This document shows positions 21,785-29,112 of a DNA stretch of 36,562 bases, one piece after another. Made by a program: the position numbers and the translations under genes. Under the pieces are notes generated by a model. It did not search any database, was not told where the DNA came from, and was given only the letters and a program-made list of their open reading frames with translations. Source of the DNA: a virus; the IMG/VR virus record IMGVR_UViG_3300042111_000083, positions 1-36,562 of that record, one strand, 5' to 3'. Position 1 is the first letter of the stretch. The number at the start of each line of letters is the position of its first letter.

Positions 21785-22592
21785 TTTTAGTTGGGAAGAT
21801 TTTTCAACACGTAATAATTTATATTTTCGTGTTGCTTATTATATTTTTGTACATATATTAGCATTACTTGTATTTAAATATGGTACACTAACTACATTTT
21901 TTACATTTATATTATTTTGGTGGTTTGGTGCTTGGGCTGTATCAGGTTATACGCATAGAACATTATCGCATAAATCAATTGAAATAAAAAGTAAGTTTTT
22001 AGAACATTTAAGTAATATATTTGCAATCTATGCTGGAATAGGTACACCTTTGGGTTGGGCAGCATTACATCGTATGCATCATACTCATTTAGATACTGAA
22101 TTAGATCCACATAGTCCACATCGTATAGGATTCTGGCGATCTTATTTACATTTATGGGATTGGCGAAAAGAAGATGTACCATTAAAATATGCAGCAGGAT
22201 TATTTCGTAATCGCATTGCTGTTTATTATCACAATCGTGCTATACCTACTTTATTATTATTTTGGTTTGGATTATTCATTGTATCAGAATTTTTAAAAGT
22301 AAATTTAGGAATATTAGGTGGCTTAGAAGTTTGTATTGGTGCAGCATTAGCTGTAGTTGCAGGTTTGCATGGTATGGGTGTGACGAACGCAGTAAGTCAT
22401 AGTCACGAAATACCAAAAAAAGTTGTGTCACTTGATCCAATCGCAGGTGCATTCATTAATTGGGGCGAAGGAAATCATGAATATCATCACACAAAACCAA
22501 TGGATTATAGTTTTGGGAATGGTATATCAGATCCTGTCGCAAGAACTGCCGAATTATTTGAAAAGTTAAATTTAGTTCAAATTAATAGATGA
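21765..22592 (+). CDS. Membrane fatty-acid (acyl) desaturase (275 aa)
   Basis: The three histidine boxes of the di-iron membrane desaturases are in order: HRTLSH (64-69), HRMHH (102-106, with HLDTELDPHSP following) and HEYHH (238-242, in GEGNHEYHHTKP). These bind the two irons that insert a double bond in an acyl chain using O2. Four membrane spans flank them (about 21-40, 44-61, 161-180 and 186-205). At 275 residues it is short but complete for the acyl-CoA delta-9 type. It overlaps the previous gene by 20 bases and the next by an ATGA. A possible role is to alter host membrane fluidity or to act on a product of the ketosynthase at 25815 (inference). Confidence 0.88.
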   Translation: MLKSISNFSWEDFSTRNNLYFRVAYYIFVHILALLVFKYGTLTTFFTFILFWWFGAWAVSGYTHRTLSHKSIEIKSKFLEHLSNIFAIYAGIGTPLGWAALHRMHHTHLDTELDPHSPHRIGFWRSYLHLWDWRKEDVPLKYAAGLFRNRIAVYYHNRAIPTLLLFWFGLFIVSEFLKVNLGILGGLEVCIGAALAVVAGLHGMGVTNAVSHSHEIPKKVVSLDPIAGAFINWGEGNHEYHHTKPMDYSFGNGISDPVARTAELFEKLNLVQINR

Positions 22593-22825
22593 AGAAAAAA
22601 ATACACATTAATCAACATCTGATTCGTGCTAACAAGAAAAACGACACAGATGAACCTGTTATTACAGTTAAAACTTCAAAATCTAATACTTATGCAAAAG
22701 AAGTAGAAATACTTGGTAAATCAAAAATAATTTACAGTCCAGATAAACCATTATCTTGTGGAGCAAAGGTTTGGGTTGAAACAGAAGCAAAGTTGATTTT
22801 AGATAACAGAATTACTATCGAATAA
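22589..22825 (+). CDS. Conserved-type small phage protein (78 aa)
   Basis: The sequence KIHINQHLIRANKKND, VITVKTSKSNTYAKEVEILG and IIYSPDKPLSCGAKVWVETE follows a pattern I recall as widely conserved in marine and other phages. It is a beta-rich protein of unknown function. It overlaps the desaturase stop (ATGA). Confidence 0.65.
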   Translation: MKKKIHINQHLIRANKKNDTDEPVITVKTSKSNTYAKEVEILGKSKIIYSPDKPLSCGAKVWVETEAKLILDNRITIE

Positions 22826-22844
22826 AGGAGTGAATAAAATAGAT

Positions 22845-22973
22845 ATGAAAAAATTAATAATACTTTTATTTTTGTTTAGTTGCACTACAAATACAACAAC
22901 AGATGATAAACCTAAGAATACTATGGATGGAATTAAAAAAGTATTTGAACGAATAGTAATTCCTACCCCATAA
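22845..22973 (+). CDS. Very small putative lipoprotein (42 aa)
   Basis: ATG 22845 reads MKKLIILLFLFSCTTNTTTD, a compact lipoprotein signal with Cys13 as the lipidated residue, then a short hydrophilic tail. AAAGGAG lies upstream, at somewhat long spacing. Size and form fit a phage lipopeptide, such as an exclusion protein or small o-spanin; function is unknown. The tRNA gene begins 10 bases after its stop. Confidence 0.6.
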   Translation: MKKLIILLFLFSCTTNTTTDDKPKNTMDGIKKVFERIVIPTP

Positions 22974-22983
22974 TCTATTTTAT

Positions 22984-23059
22984 TCACTCGTAGTTCAATG
23001 GATAGAATACCAGTCTACGAAACTGGGGGTTGCAAGTTCGAGTCTTGCCGAGTGAGCCA
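22984..23059 (+). tRNA. tRNA-Arg (anticodon ACG)
   Basis: All cloverleaf elements pair. The acceptor stem is TCACTCG (22984-22990) with CGAGTGA, a perfect 7 bp. The D-stem is GTTC/GAAT. The anticodon stem is CCAGT/ACTGG around CTACGAA, giving anticodon ACG. The T-stem is GCAAG/CTTGC around TTCGAGT. Discriminator G and an encoded CCA (23057-23059) follow. ACG reads CGU, and after host TadA converts A34 to inosine, also CGC and CGA. It is the only tRNA I find. Confidence 0.95.
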
Positions 23060-23066
23060 AATGCTA

Positions 23067-23074
23067 ACTAAATA
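23067..23074 (+). promoter_or_regulatory. Late-promoter-like element CTAAATA
   Basis: ACTAAATA lies between the tRNA and ATG 23081. It resembles the T4-type late -10 element with one change. The leader would be almost absent. Confidence 0.2.
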
Positions 23075-23080
23075 CATTAT

Positions 23081-23746
23081 ATGAATTTTGTAGTTAATTT
23101 ACCACACATACAATGCTGGATTAAAAAAGAGTTTCTTTACGACTTTAAAAAAGGTTTTGGAGAATATGTCCCATGCACTTGGGTGACTCTTAAATCTATT
23201 CCACGTAGAGCATTTTATATTGAAAGTTATTTACCAGAATATGGAGCACTTTATGATAAACTTCCGATTAGTGCTTATGTGTGGAAAACAGATATCGACT
23301 TAAATAAACAACTTCCTTTAGATTTTTTACAACTATGGGATGGTTTTAGTTATCACATTACATTAATCGAAAAACAATACCTACAACACAGTCGTGTAGA
23401 GGTTATATTAAGAGATGGTTCACGTATGGGTGGTGAATATCTATTCACAATAGATAGTGCTCATGCTGACCCAAATATTCCAAACGTCACCGAATCAGAA
23501 GTTCCTACAGAACATAAATCACATAATATTGGTAAATTAGATAATGGGCAATGGTTTGCACAACCAAATAATCGTATGCTTTTCTTTGAATCAAGTGCAG
23601 TTAAATCTAAAGGATTAAGTGTTCCTGACTTTAAAGTAAGTTCAAGATATTATCATTGTGAACAAAATCCAAAATGGGTATTCGGGGATTCAGATGAATA
23701 CTTTTATCCATCATATGAAGTAAATAAAAAGCCCGAAAAGGAATAA
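23081..23746 (+). CDS. Conserved-type phage protein of unknown function (221 aa)
   Basis: Motifs IQCWIKKEFLYDF, FYIESYLPEYGALYDKLPIS, DGFSYHITLIEKQYL and FYPSYEV are of a protein I recall from T4-like marine phages, with no assigned function. The sequence is rich in beta strands and aromatic residues, which suits a virion or fibre-associated protein. It directly follows the tRNA. Three bases and GGAATAAACC separate it from the oxygenase-like gene at 23750. No HxD...H metal pattern is seen. Confidence 0.6.
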   Translation: MNFVVNLPHIQCWIKKEFLYDFKKGFGEYVPCTWVTLKSIPRRAFYIESYLPEYGALYDKLPISAYVWKTDIDLNKQLPLDFLQLWDGFSYHITLIEKQYLQHSRVEVILRDGSRMGGEYLFTIDSAHADPNIPNVTESEVPTEHKSHNIGKLDNGQWFAQPNNRMLFFESSAVKSKGLSVPDFKVSSRYYHCEQNPKWVFGDSDEYFYPSYEVNKKPEKE

Positions 23747-23749
23747 ACC

Positions 23750-24445
23750 ATGTTATTTAACGATTCAGTAATTAATCATAAAGCACTAGACTATAAATTA
23801 TGTCCTCTTCCTTTAAATGCTGAAGGAATGAATTGGATGGATGAACAAACATTCCAAAAACAAACTAAATTATGGGTACCGATTAAATATCATAATCATG
23901 CATTTTTAAAATGGACTAAGATGATCGGCTTGAGTATTACAGATATAGAATTGTTTTATAATCCACCAAATCATTCAATGCCAGTTCATATTGATGGAAA
24001 TAATCTTCATGATGAATTTAAATTAAATTATGCTTTTAATCCAACTGGAAATAGTTTAATGAATTGGTTTAAACCAAAGTCAAATACAAAGGCAAAAACC
24101 GAAGGAGTAATGTATGAAAATCAATCTGAAAGAGATATTAACACAGCAGATTTATATTGGTATCCTGATGAAGTTGATTTAATTGAGAGCCACGATATTA
24201 AAGTTTCAATAGTTCAAGTTGGGCAACCACACAATGTTGCTACTACTCATTCATCTCGTAAATGTTTATCTTGCGTGTTTGATAAAATATTAAGTTCAGG
24301 ATACACCACAAATGATCAAATTATATTAAATGAAGAATTAAGTAAGATAGCATTTGATAGAGATAAAGCAGTTAAAAGTGGAATATTACAAGATGTTGTA
24401 CCAATGTGGGATGCTGTAAATTTATTTAAAAGGTTTATTATATGA
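23750..24445 (+). CDS. Putative 2OG-Fe(II) oxygenase-fold protein (231 aa), trio member 1
   Basis: HID (His80, Asp82 in NHSMPVHIDGN), His161 (VGQPHNVA) and Arg170 (SSRKCLSCVF) give the HxD...H...R pattern. Before the distal His is YWYPDEVDLIESHDIKVSIV, echoed in the next gene as WTPEECDLVHTSEIGFPSLV. Together these show a diverged trio of related proteins (23750, 24612, 25168). This subfamily has a GxPHN or GxPHS motif, unlike the other oxygenases here. The C-terminal 50 residues are an added helical tail. Enzyme activity is inferred from the pattern. Confidence 0.6.
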   Translation: MLFNDSVINHKALDYKLCPLPLNAEGMNWMDEQTFQKQTKLWVPIKYHNHAFLKWTKMIGLSITDIELFYNPPNHSMPVHIDGNNLHDEFKLNYAFNPTGNSLMNWFKPKSNTKAKTEGVMYENQSERDINTADLYWYPDEVDLIESHDIKVSIVQVGQPHNVATTHSSRKCLSCVFDKILSSGYTTNDQIILNEELSKIAFDRDKAVKSGILQDVVPMWDAVNLFKRFII

Positions 24446-24615
24446 GTAAAGAAACAATTATAGAAACTGCAGCAAATACAGTTTATTGTGATGGATATGA
24501 TCCTCTTTTAGAAGATGATACTCATCCAAGAGTATTTTACACATTAAAAGAATATAAAGATGGTGAAACAAAAGCTGTTTGTTTTTATTGTGGTACAATT
24601 TTTAAAAAAATATGA
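24442..24615 (+). CDS. Small CHCC zinc-finger protein (57 aa)
   Basis: ATG 24442 overlaps the previous stop (ATGA) and the frame ends at 24615, overlapping the next ATG. VYCDGYD, then THPRVFY, then AVCFYCG gives the Cys-His-Cys-x-x-Cys zinc-binding pattern of the zf-CHCC family (VxCDG...HPRVxL...CPYCG), found in bacterial small proteins and the NDUFS6 complex I subunit. In this context it may stabilise or regulate the neighbouring oxygenase-like proteins (inference). Confidence 0.75.
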   Translation: MSKETIIETAANTVYCDGYDPLLEDDTHPRVFYTLKEYKDGETKAVCFYCGTIFKKI

Positions 24616-25205
24616 AAAACATTTATTGCGCAAATTTAAAATTACCAGTAAATGATGTAATGATAGATAAAAATTGGTTAAGTAAAATGCCAGACAAAGG
24701 ACATTTTCCCATACCAGAAAAAGAAGTAAATCCTGAATTGTTAGATTTTTTTGAAGGAAAAGGAATGTATCTAAAAAATGCTGATGTGTTTTGTTCTCCT
24801 CCAGGATTTTATTTACAAATACACATTGATGGAACAGATTTAGGAACTAATTCATGTGCGATTAATTGGCAATATTGTACTGAAAAAGGTTCTTACATGC
24901 AATGGTGGAATCCAAAACCTGAATTTGCAAATAAAGATATTATAGAGCCAGAAAGTTTTAGTGAAAATAGTTATAAAATAGAAACAACACCATATGCTTA
25001 TGCTTGGACTCCTGAAGAATGTGATTTAGTTCATACTTCTGAAATAGGTTTTCCATCATTAGTAAATATAGGCGTGCCACACTCAATGAAAAATGATACA
25101 AAGGTTAATCGATATGCGATTAGTTTGACGTGGAGACGTTATAATGGTTCAACAGTAGAATGGGATTATGTATATGAGAAATTACAGTCATACGTTGTGG
25201 CGTGA
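24612..25205 (+). CDS. Putative 2OG-Fe(II) oxygenase-fold protein (197 aa), trio member 2
   Basis: HID (His71, Asp73 in FYLQIHIDGTD), His157 (VNIGVPHSMKN) and Arg167 (NRYAISLTW) are all kept. The middle part (CAINWQYCTEKGSYMQWWNP) matches the corresponding NYAFNPTGNSLMNWFKP of trio member 1, so the two are paralogues. It starts with an ATGA overlap on the zinc-finger gene and overlaps trio member 3 by 38 bases. Substrate unknown. Confidence 0.6.
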   Translation: MKNIYCANLKLPVNDVMIDKNWLSKMPDKGHFPIPEKEVNPELLDFFEGKGMYLKNADVFCSPPGFYLQIHIDGTDLGTNSCAINWQYCTEKGSYMQWWNPKPEFANKDIIEPESFSENSYKIETTPYAYAWTPEECDLVHTSEIGFPSLVNIGVPHSMKNDTKVNRYAISLTWRRYNGSTVEWDYVYEKLQSYVVA

Positions 25206-25794
25206 ATTAAATCTGCCAATATCACCAATTAAAAAGGATTATATATTCCCTAAAGAATCAGATCAAGATATAGCAGCAAAATACACAGACCATTATCATG
25301 AAAGACATTTAATCAATCAAGATTTAATTGATTGGGCTAAGTCTATAGATCTTGGTGTACTTCGTATTGAAAGATTTTCATCTAAACCAAATTATCGAAT
25401 GTATATTCACACTGACAACGATGATTGGATAGATGATTTAGTTAAAATTATTTGGTGTTATTGTCCCACAGACGATCATACGATGAATTGGTATGATATA
25501 AAAGATACTACTTACTACGAAACTGAAACAAATAACGATTCTGGACCTACAATGAGATTCCCAGATTTTAATATTGATAAATTAATTACAAGTACTACCA
25601 TTAAGAGTAATCCTATATTAGCAAATACTGGGAGACCACATAATATTCAGAATGGGAGTAGTTATAGACATGTAGTTTGTGCTTGGTTTCATGATTTAAA
25701 ATCAAATGAAAAAATTACAGTTGACGGAAATATTTACCCAAAACCACTTCAATGGAACGTTGCAGTTCAAAGAATGAATAACTTTATTTTATAA
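25168..25794 (+). CDS. Putative 2OG-Fe(II) oxygenase-fold protein (208 aa), trio member 3
   Basis: HTD (His81, Asp83 in NYRMYIHTDND), His158 (NTGRPHNIQN) and Arg167 (YRHVVCAWF) complete the pattern. IIWCYCPTDDHTMNWYDI aligns with the W-containing strand of the other two members. The start overlaps member 2; ATG 25168 and 25174 are equally possible. A TATAAATA element overlaps its stop, before the ketosynthase gene. Confidence 0.6.
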   Translation: MYMRNYSHTLWRELNLPISPIKKDYIFPKESDQDIAAKYTDHYHERHLINQDLIDWAKSIDLGVLRIERFSSKPNYRMYIHTDNDDWIDDLVKIIWCYCPTDDHTMNWYDIKDTTYYETETNNDSGPTMRFPDFNIDKLITSTTIKSNPILANTGRPHNIQNGSSYRHVVCAWFHDLKSNEKITVDGNIYPKPLQWNVAVQRMNNFIL

Positions 25795-25797
25795 ATA
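25790..25797 (+). promoter_or_regulatory. T4-late-like promoter element TATAAATA
   Basis: An exact match to the T4 late -10 element, overlapping the stop of trio member 3 and 17 bases before ATG 25815. A leader of about 10 bases would follow. It is the best late-promoter candidate in the window and would drive the metabolic cassette. Confidence 0.45.
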
Positions 25798-25814
25798 GAA
25801 TTAAGATTTAAATT

Positions 25815-26996
25815 ATGAAACCAGTATATGTAGTTGGATATGGAATGATTGACAGCCTTGGAAATAATCCAAAAGATTGTTTCAATAAGATGTTAGATAA
25901 TCATGATTATTCTTCTGATTTACCTGAGTTGAAAGCTGAGAACGCAAAAGTTTTTCGTGGTGCTATATTCAATCCTAACGATTGCATTATACCAAAAGAT
26001 TTTGACATTAAAATGCTTCGTTCTTTAACGAACGCACAAAAGATGATGCTTCATTCAGTTGATGCAGCATTAAAAATGTCAAACCTACCCCACCATTATG
26101 ATGTTGCGACTCTTCTTTCAACAGTTTCAAACGATACTGAATTTTTAGATGAGTTGTATTTACTAACTAAAAATCATAAAAGAGTAAATCCTAGAAAATC
26201 AGCAAATCGTATTCCAGACATGGGATGTTCACATATTTCATCTCATTATAAATTTATGGGATTAAGTGCAGCAACATTCGCAAGTTGTTCTACTGGTCTT
26301 GTAACAATTGATTATGGAATGCGATTAGTTGATGAATATGAGTATGTAATTGTCGGAGGATCTGATGCAGGTTGTTTTCCGATGGCAATTAAATATTTTA
26401 ATACATTAGGTGCTGTAGGAAATTACAGTATGCCTTTTGATGATTCTCGTACAGGATTTTTAATGGGAGATGGTTGTGGTGTTTTAATATTACAATCAGA
26501 AGCGATGGTAAAAAAATACGGAAGTAAGATATTCGCTAAGTTATATCCTTGTGGTATGGCTAGTGATGCTTTAGATATGACAAGCCCAGCCAATGATGGC
26601 AGAGGTGCTCGTATAAGTATGTCTAAAGCAACAAAAGATATTGGAGAAGAAATAGATTTTGTATGTGCTCATGCTACATCAACACCTATTGGCGATCCGA
26701 TAGAATACGAAACTGTAGTCAGCTTTCTAGGTGATAAACCTATTTGGGCTCCGAAGTCTAAAATAGGACACACCTTAGGTGCTGCTGGAGTGTTAGAATG
26801 TATATATGCGATTCTTTCTATGCAAAAAGGAACGATTCCACATATACAAAATCTTAAAAGTGCGTCTTGCGATTCTAAAAATATTTTAGTTCGTGAGAAT
26901 TTAAATACTAACAAAAAAGTTTTGCGAACATTAAATAACTCATTCGGATTTGGGGGAAAATGTATGTCGCAAGTAATAGAGGTAAGTAAAACATGA
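25815..26996 (+). CDS. Beta-ketoacyl-ACP synthase-like enzyme (393 aa)
   Basis: A thiolase-fold condensing enzyme, similar to FabF/KAS II. Cys158 in FASCSTGLVTID is the nucleophile; His286 in CAHATSTPIGD and His319 in KSKIGHTLGAAG (with Lys314) complete the Cys-His-His triad. FMGDG-like LMGDGCGVLIL and NNSFGFGGKC near the end are also typical. Length is near the usual 410. It condenses an acyl chain with malonyl-ACP in fatty-acid or polyketide synthesis. No acyl carrier protein or ketoreductase partner of clear type is next to it, so it would rely on host ACP, or act in a nonstandard condensation. It is followed by an ATGA-coupled small gene and SpeD. Confidence 0.88.
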   Translation: MKPVYVVGYGMIDSLGNNPKDCFNKMLDNHDYSSDLPELKAENAKVFRGAIFNPNDCIIPKDFDIKMLRSLTNAQKMMLHSVDAALKMSNLPHHYDVATLLSTVSNDTEFLDELYLLTKNHKRVNPRKSANRIPDMGCSHISSHYKFMGLSAATFASCSTGLVTIDYGMRLVDEYEYVIVGGSDAGCFPMAIKYFNTLGAVGNYSMPFDDSRTGFLMGDGCGVLILQSEAMVKKYGSKIFAKLYPCGMASDALDMTSPANDGRGARISMSKATKDIGEEIDFVCAHATSTPIGDPIEYETVVSFLGDKPIWAPKSKIGHTLGAAGVLECIYAILSMQKGTIPHIQNLKSASCDSKNILVRENLNTNKKVLRTLNNSFGFGGKCMSQVIEVSKT

Positions 26997-27142
26997 AGAC
27001 AATAATTCTATTAGCAATCGGTATCATAATCGGTTGGTCTTATAAGCCAGCATTCGCTGACAATGTAATAAACAAATCTAAAGAAATCTTAACAGGTGCA
27101 TTAAACTATGTAAAAGCTCTTTTTAAAAAGGAGAATAAGTAG
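26993..27142 (+). CDS. Small protein with N-terminal membrane or signal segment (49 aa)
   Basis: An ATGA overlap with the ketosynthase; frame ends at 27142. KTIILLAIGIIIGWSYKPAF followed by ADN reads as a signal peptide with a possible cleavage after AFA, or a membrane anchor. A helical tail follows (EILTGALNYVKALFKKENK). Function unknown. GGAG near its end can serve as the ribosome binding site of speD. Confidence 0.6.
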   Translation: MKTIILLAIGIIIGWSYKPAFADNVINKSKEILTGALNYVKALFKKENK

Positions 27143-27144
27143 AG

Positions 27145-27558
27145 ATGCAACTAGAAACAATTACGAAAACGGAATTGACAAATTCCAAGGAGATTCCCCA
27201 ACGTCAAACATCTTGGGGATATCATTTAATTATTGATGCAAAAGGATGCACTAAAAACTTTCAAGACCCAGTAGTTTTGAAAACTTTTTTAAATGATCTT
27301 TTAGTTCGCATTGATATGAATGCATGGGGTGAGCCATGGATAACTCATTTTGCTGAAAAGCCAGAAATAGCTGGATGGACAGTAATACAAGCATTGACTA
27401 CAAGTTCATTAACAATACACTTTTTAGATAATAGTGGTGATTGTTATTTTGATTTGTTTTCATGCAAAACTTTTGATATTGAAATGGTGAAAACTATGAT
27501 AAAAGAATATTTTGATCCTATTTCAATGAAGGATCAATATCTTGTTAGACAAGCATAA
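27145..27558 (+). CDS. speD: S-adenosylmethionine decarboxylase proenzyme-like (137 aa)
   Basis: Bacterial AdoMet decarboxylases self-cleave to make a pyruvoyl group and supply the aminopropyl donor for spermidine. GYHLIIDAKGC (25-35), then AGWTVIQALTTSSLTIHF and DCYFDLFSCKTFD follow the family order. Ser87 is the expected pyruvoyl serine, with His92 five residues and Cys107 twenty residues later, the same spacing as Ser63, His68 and Cys83 in the T. maritima enzyme. The Glu before the serine is Thr86 here. The enzyme could be active, slow to process, or a pseudoenzyme. SpeD is a known auxiliary gene of marine phages. Confidence 0.78.
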   Translation: MQLETITKTELTNSKEIPQRQTSWGYHLIIDAKGCTKNFQDPVVLKTFLNDLLVRIDMNAWGEPWITHFAEKPEIAGWTVIQALTTSSLTIHFLDNSGDCYFDLFSCKTFDIEMVKTMIKEYFDPISMKDQYLVRQA

Positions 27559-28027
27559 TATAACACCAAAAGAAGCATTACAAGAGTGGTTGGCGAGACT
27601 TAAAATACCTCGCCAAGCACTTGATGGCCATTCTATATGTCCATTTAGTAAAGGAATCAGTGTACCTACACCTGAAGACTTAAACATCGATAAATCTTTT
27701 CGTCCTCCTTTATTATGGGAGATTAAAAAAATTAAAATTTACAACATAACTAATCCAAATATTACAACAACTGAATTAGATGAATGGTGCGATTATTTTA
27801 TAAACAAATATGAAAATTATATGTTTATAGCAGACCATAAAGACAGAGATACGTACATTAATGGAATTAAAACAAATAATGGCTATTTTAACTTTATGTT
27901 AGTTCAAAGTTTGCCTGAATTAAATGAAGCACGTAGAAATTTATTAAAAACAACCAACTATTATAGTTTTTGGGATCCTGAATATTTAAAAGATACTTGG
28001 AATAATAGCTTTGATAAAGAAGAATAA
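27542..28027 (+). CDS. Hypothetical protein with ICPF motif, TTG start (161 aa)
   Basis: AAGGA (27529-27533) lies eight bases before TTG 27542, and no ATG occurs in the first 90 residues, so TTG is the likely start. GHSICPFSKGISVPTPED (about residues 29-46) has a CPF motif; I do not know the family with certainty. The rest is alpha/beta (RPPLLWEIKKIKIYNI, ELDEWCDYFINKY, FNFMLVQSLPELNEARRNLL). It lies between speD and the amidinotransferase and overlaps speD by 17 bases, so it probably works with them. Confidence 0.6.
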   Translation: MLDKHNITPKEALQEWLARLKIPRQALDGHSICPFSKGISVPTPEDLNIDKSFRPPLLWEIKKIKIYNITNPNITTTELDEWCDYFINKYENYMFIADHKDRDTYINGIKTNNGYFNFMLVQSLPELNEARRNLLKTTNYYSFWDPEYLKDTWNNSFDKEE

Positions 28028-28029
28028 TT

Positions 28030-29112
28030 ATGAGTGTTTGGACAGATTATGATCCTTTAAAAGAAATTATTATTGGTGTTATACCAAAGCCTGAATATTT
28101 TTCAAATTTTTTAAAACCAGATATACTAGAAGTTCTTACTCCAATTATAAAAGAAACAGAAGAAGATTTAGAGAAATTCTCAAATATATGCACTTCGTTA
28201 GGAGTGAAAGTATATAGACCAAAAGTAATAGATTTTAGAGAACCATTAAAACTTCCTGGATTTAAAATTAAGAATCCAATAGCACCATTAGTTCCAAGAG
28301 ACAGTTATCTAGTATATGGGAACACAATTTATTCTTCCTATACAAGTATGGCTGATAGATGGTTAGAGTCATTATCATTCTATGATATTTTTATGGAAAA
28401 ATATAAAGAAGGATACAACTGGATATCAACGCCAGTTCCACAGTTAAAAGATTTTAGACCTGATACTCAATGGTACACTCATGGTGGAGATCGCTATGGT
28501 GTTGACTTAGTAGATAAAATATTATGGCATTGTGCTACAATGTATAAATGCGGTGATGCATTAATAGTAAATTCTTCTGGTCCAGGAACTAAATTGGGTT
28601 ATGAGTGGATGCAACGTAATATGCCTAATGCTAGATTTATAAAAAATGCAAATAAACCACATCGTGGATGGGGACACATAGATCAATTTTTCTTTCAAAC
28701 AGATGATACTACAGTATTTTGTACGAATAAAAACTATGTTCCAGATATATTCCTAAATAATAGTAAGTTCAAAATACATGAATTTGGTCATCTAATTAAA
28801 GATGTAGATATGAAACAATATGAACATCGTCTAGCACAAACAGATGGTAAGTATAGTATTGAATGGATTGATGAATGGATTGATGAGTGGAGAGGTTTTG
28901 CACAAGAAGTAGCATTTGATAGTAATGTAGTTGTAGTTGATAATAAAAATATAATTGTCACTAATGAACAACCAGCATTATCAAATTATTTTAAAGAATT
29001 TGGAATAACATTACATTCTGTTAATTTAAGACAAGGTGGTTTTTGGGATGGTGGTGTTCATTGTTTGTCACTTGATATTAAAAGAGATGGAGAGAAAAGA
29101 AAAATTGTATGA
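28030..29112 (+). CDS. Glycine amidinotransferase-like enzyme (360 aa)
   Basis: Members of the guanidino-modifying superfamily form a Cys-amidino intermediate from arginine. Catalytic Cys345 lies in GGVHCLSLDIKRDG, close to GGFHCWTCDVRRRG of vertebrate GATM, and His216 in GHIDQFF matches the GATM HID histidine. LGYEWMQRNMP, PRDSYLVYGNTIY and the C-terminal strand order also fit. By eye, the Asp of the GATM DAAD motif has no clear match (WHCATMYKCGD here). The acceptor could be glycine, another amine or a polyamine. A 12-base repeat adds EWIDEWIDEW. It is ATGA-coupled to the first Asp_Arg_Hydrox-like gene. Confidence 0.82.
   Translation: MSVWTDYDPLKEIIIGVIPKPEYFSNFLKPDILEVLTPIIKETEEDLEKFSNICTSLGVKVYRPKVIDFREPLKLPGFKIKNPIAPLVPRDSYLVYGNTIYSSYTSMADRWLESLSFYDIFMEKYKEGYNWISTPVPQLKDFRPDTQWYTHGGDRYGVDLVDKILWHCATMYKCGDALIVNSSGPGTKLGYEWMQRNMPNARFIKNANKPHRGWGHIDQFFFQTDDTTVFCTNKNYVPDIFLNNSKFKIHEFGHLIKDVDMKQYEHRLAQTDGKYSIEWIDEWIDEWRGFAQEVAFDSNVVVVDNKNIIVTNEQPALSNYFKEFGITLHSVNLRQGGFWDGGVHCLSLDIKRDGEKRKIV
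28861..28890 (+). repeat. In-frame 12-base tandem repeat in the amidinotransferase gene
   Basis: GAATGGATTGAT is repeated exactly, followed by GAGTGG, giving EWID-EWID-EW in the protein at about residues 278-287. Its exactness suggests a recent slippage duplication. Confidence 0.85.

Noticed and set aside
25815-26996. A full polyketide or fatty-acid synthase cluster
   Set aside because: Only a ketosynthase is present; no acyl carrier protein with a DSL serine, acyltransferase or dehydratase was found in the window, and the SDR is 11 kb away.
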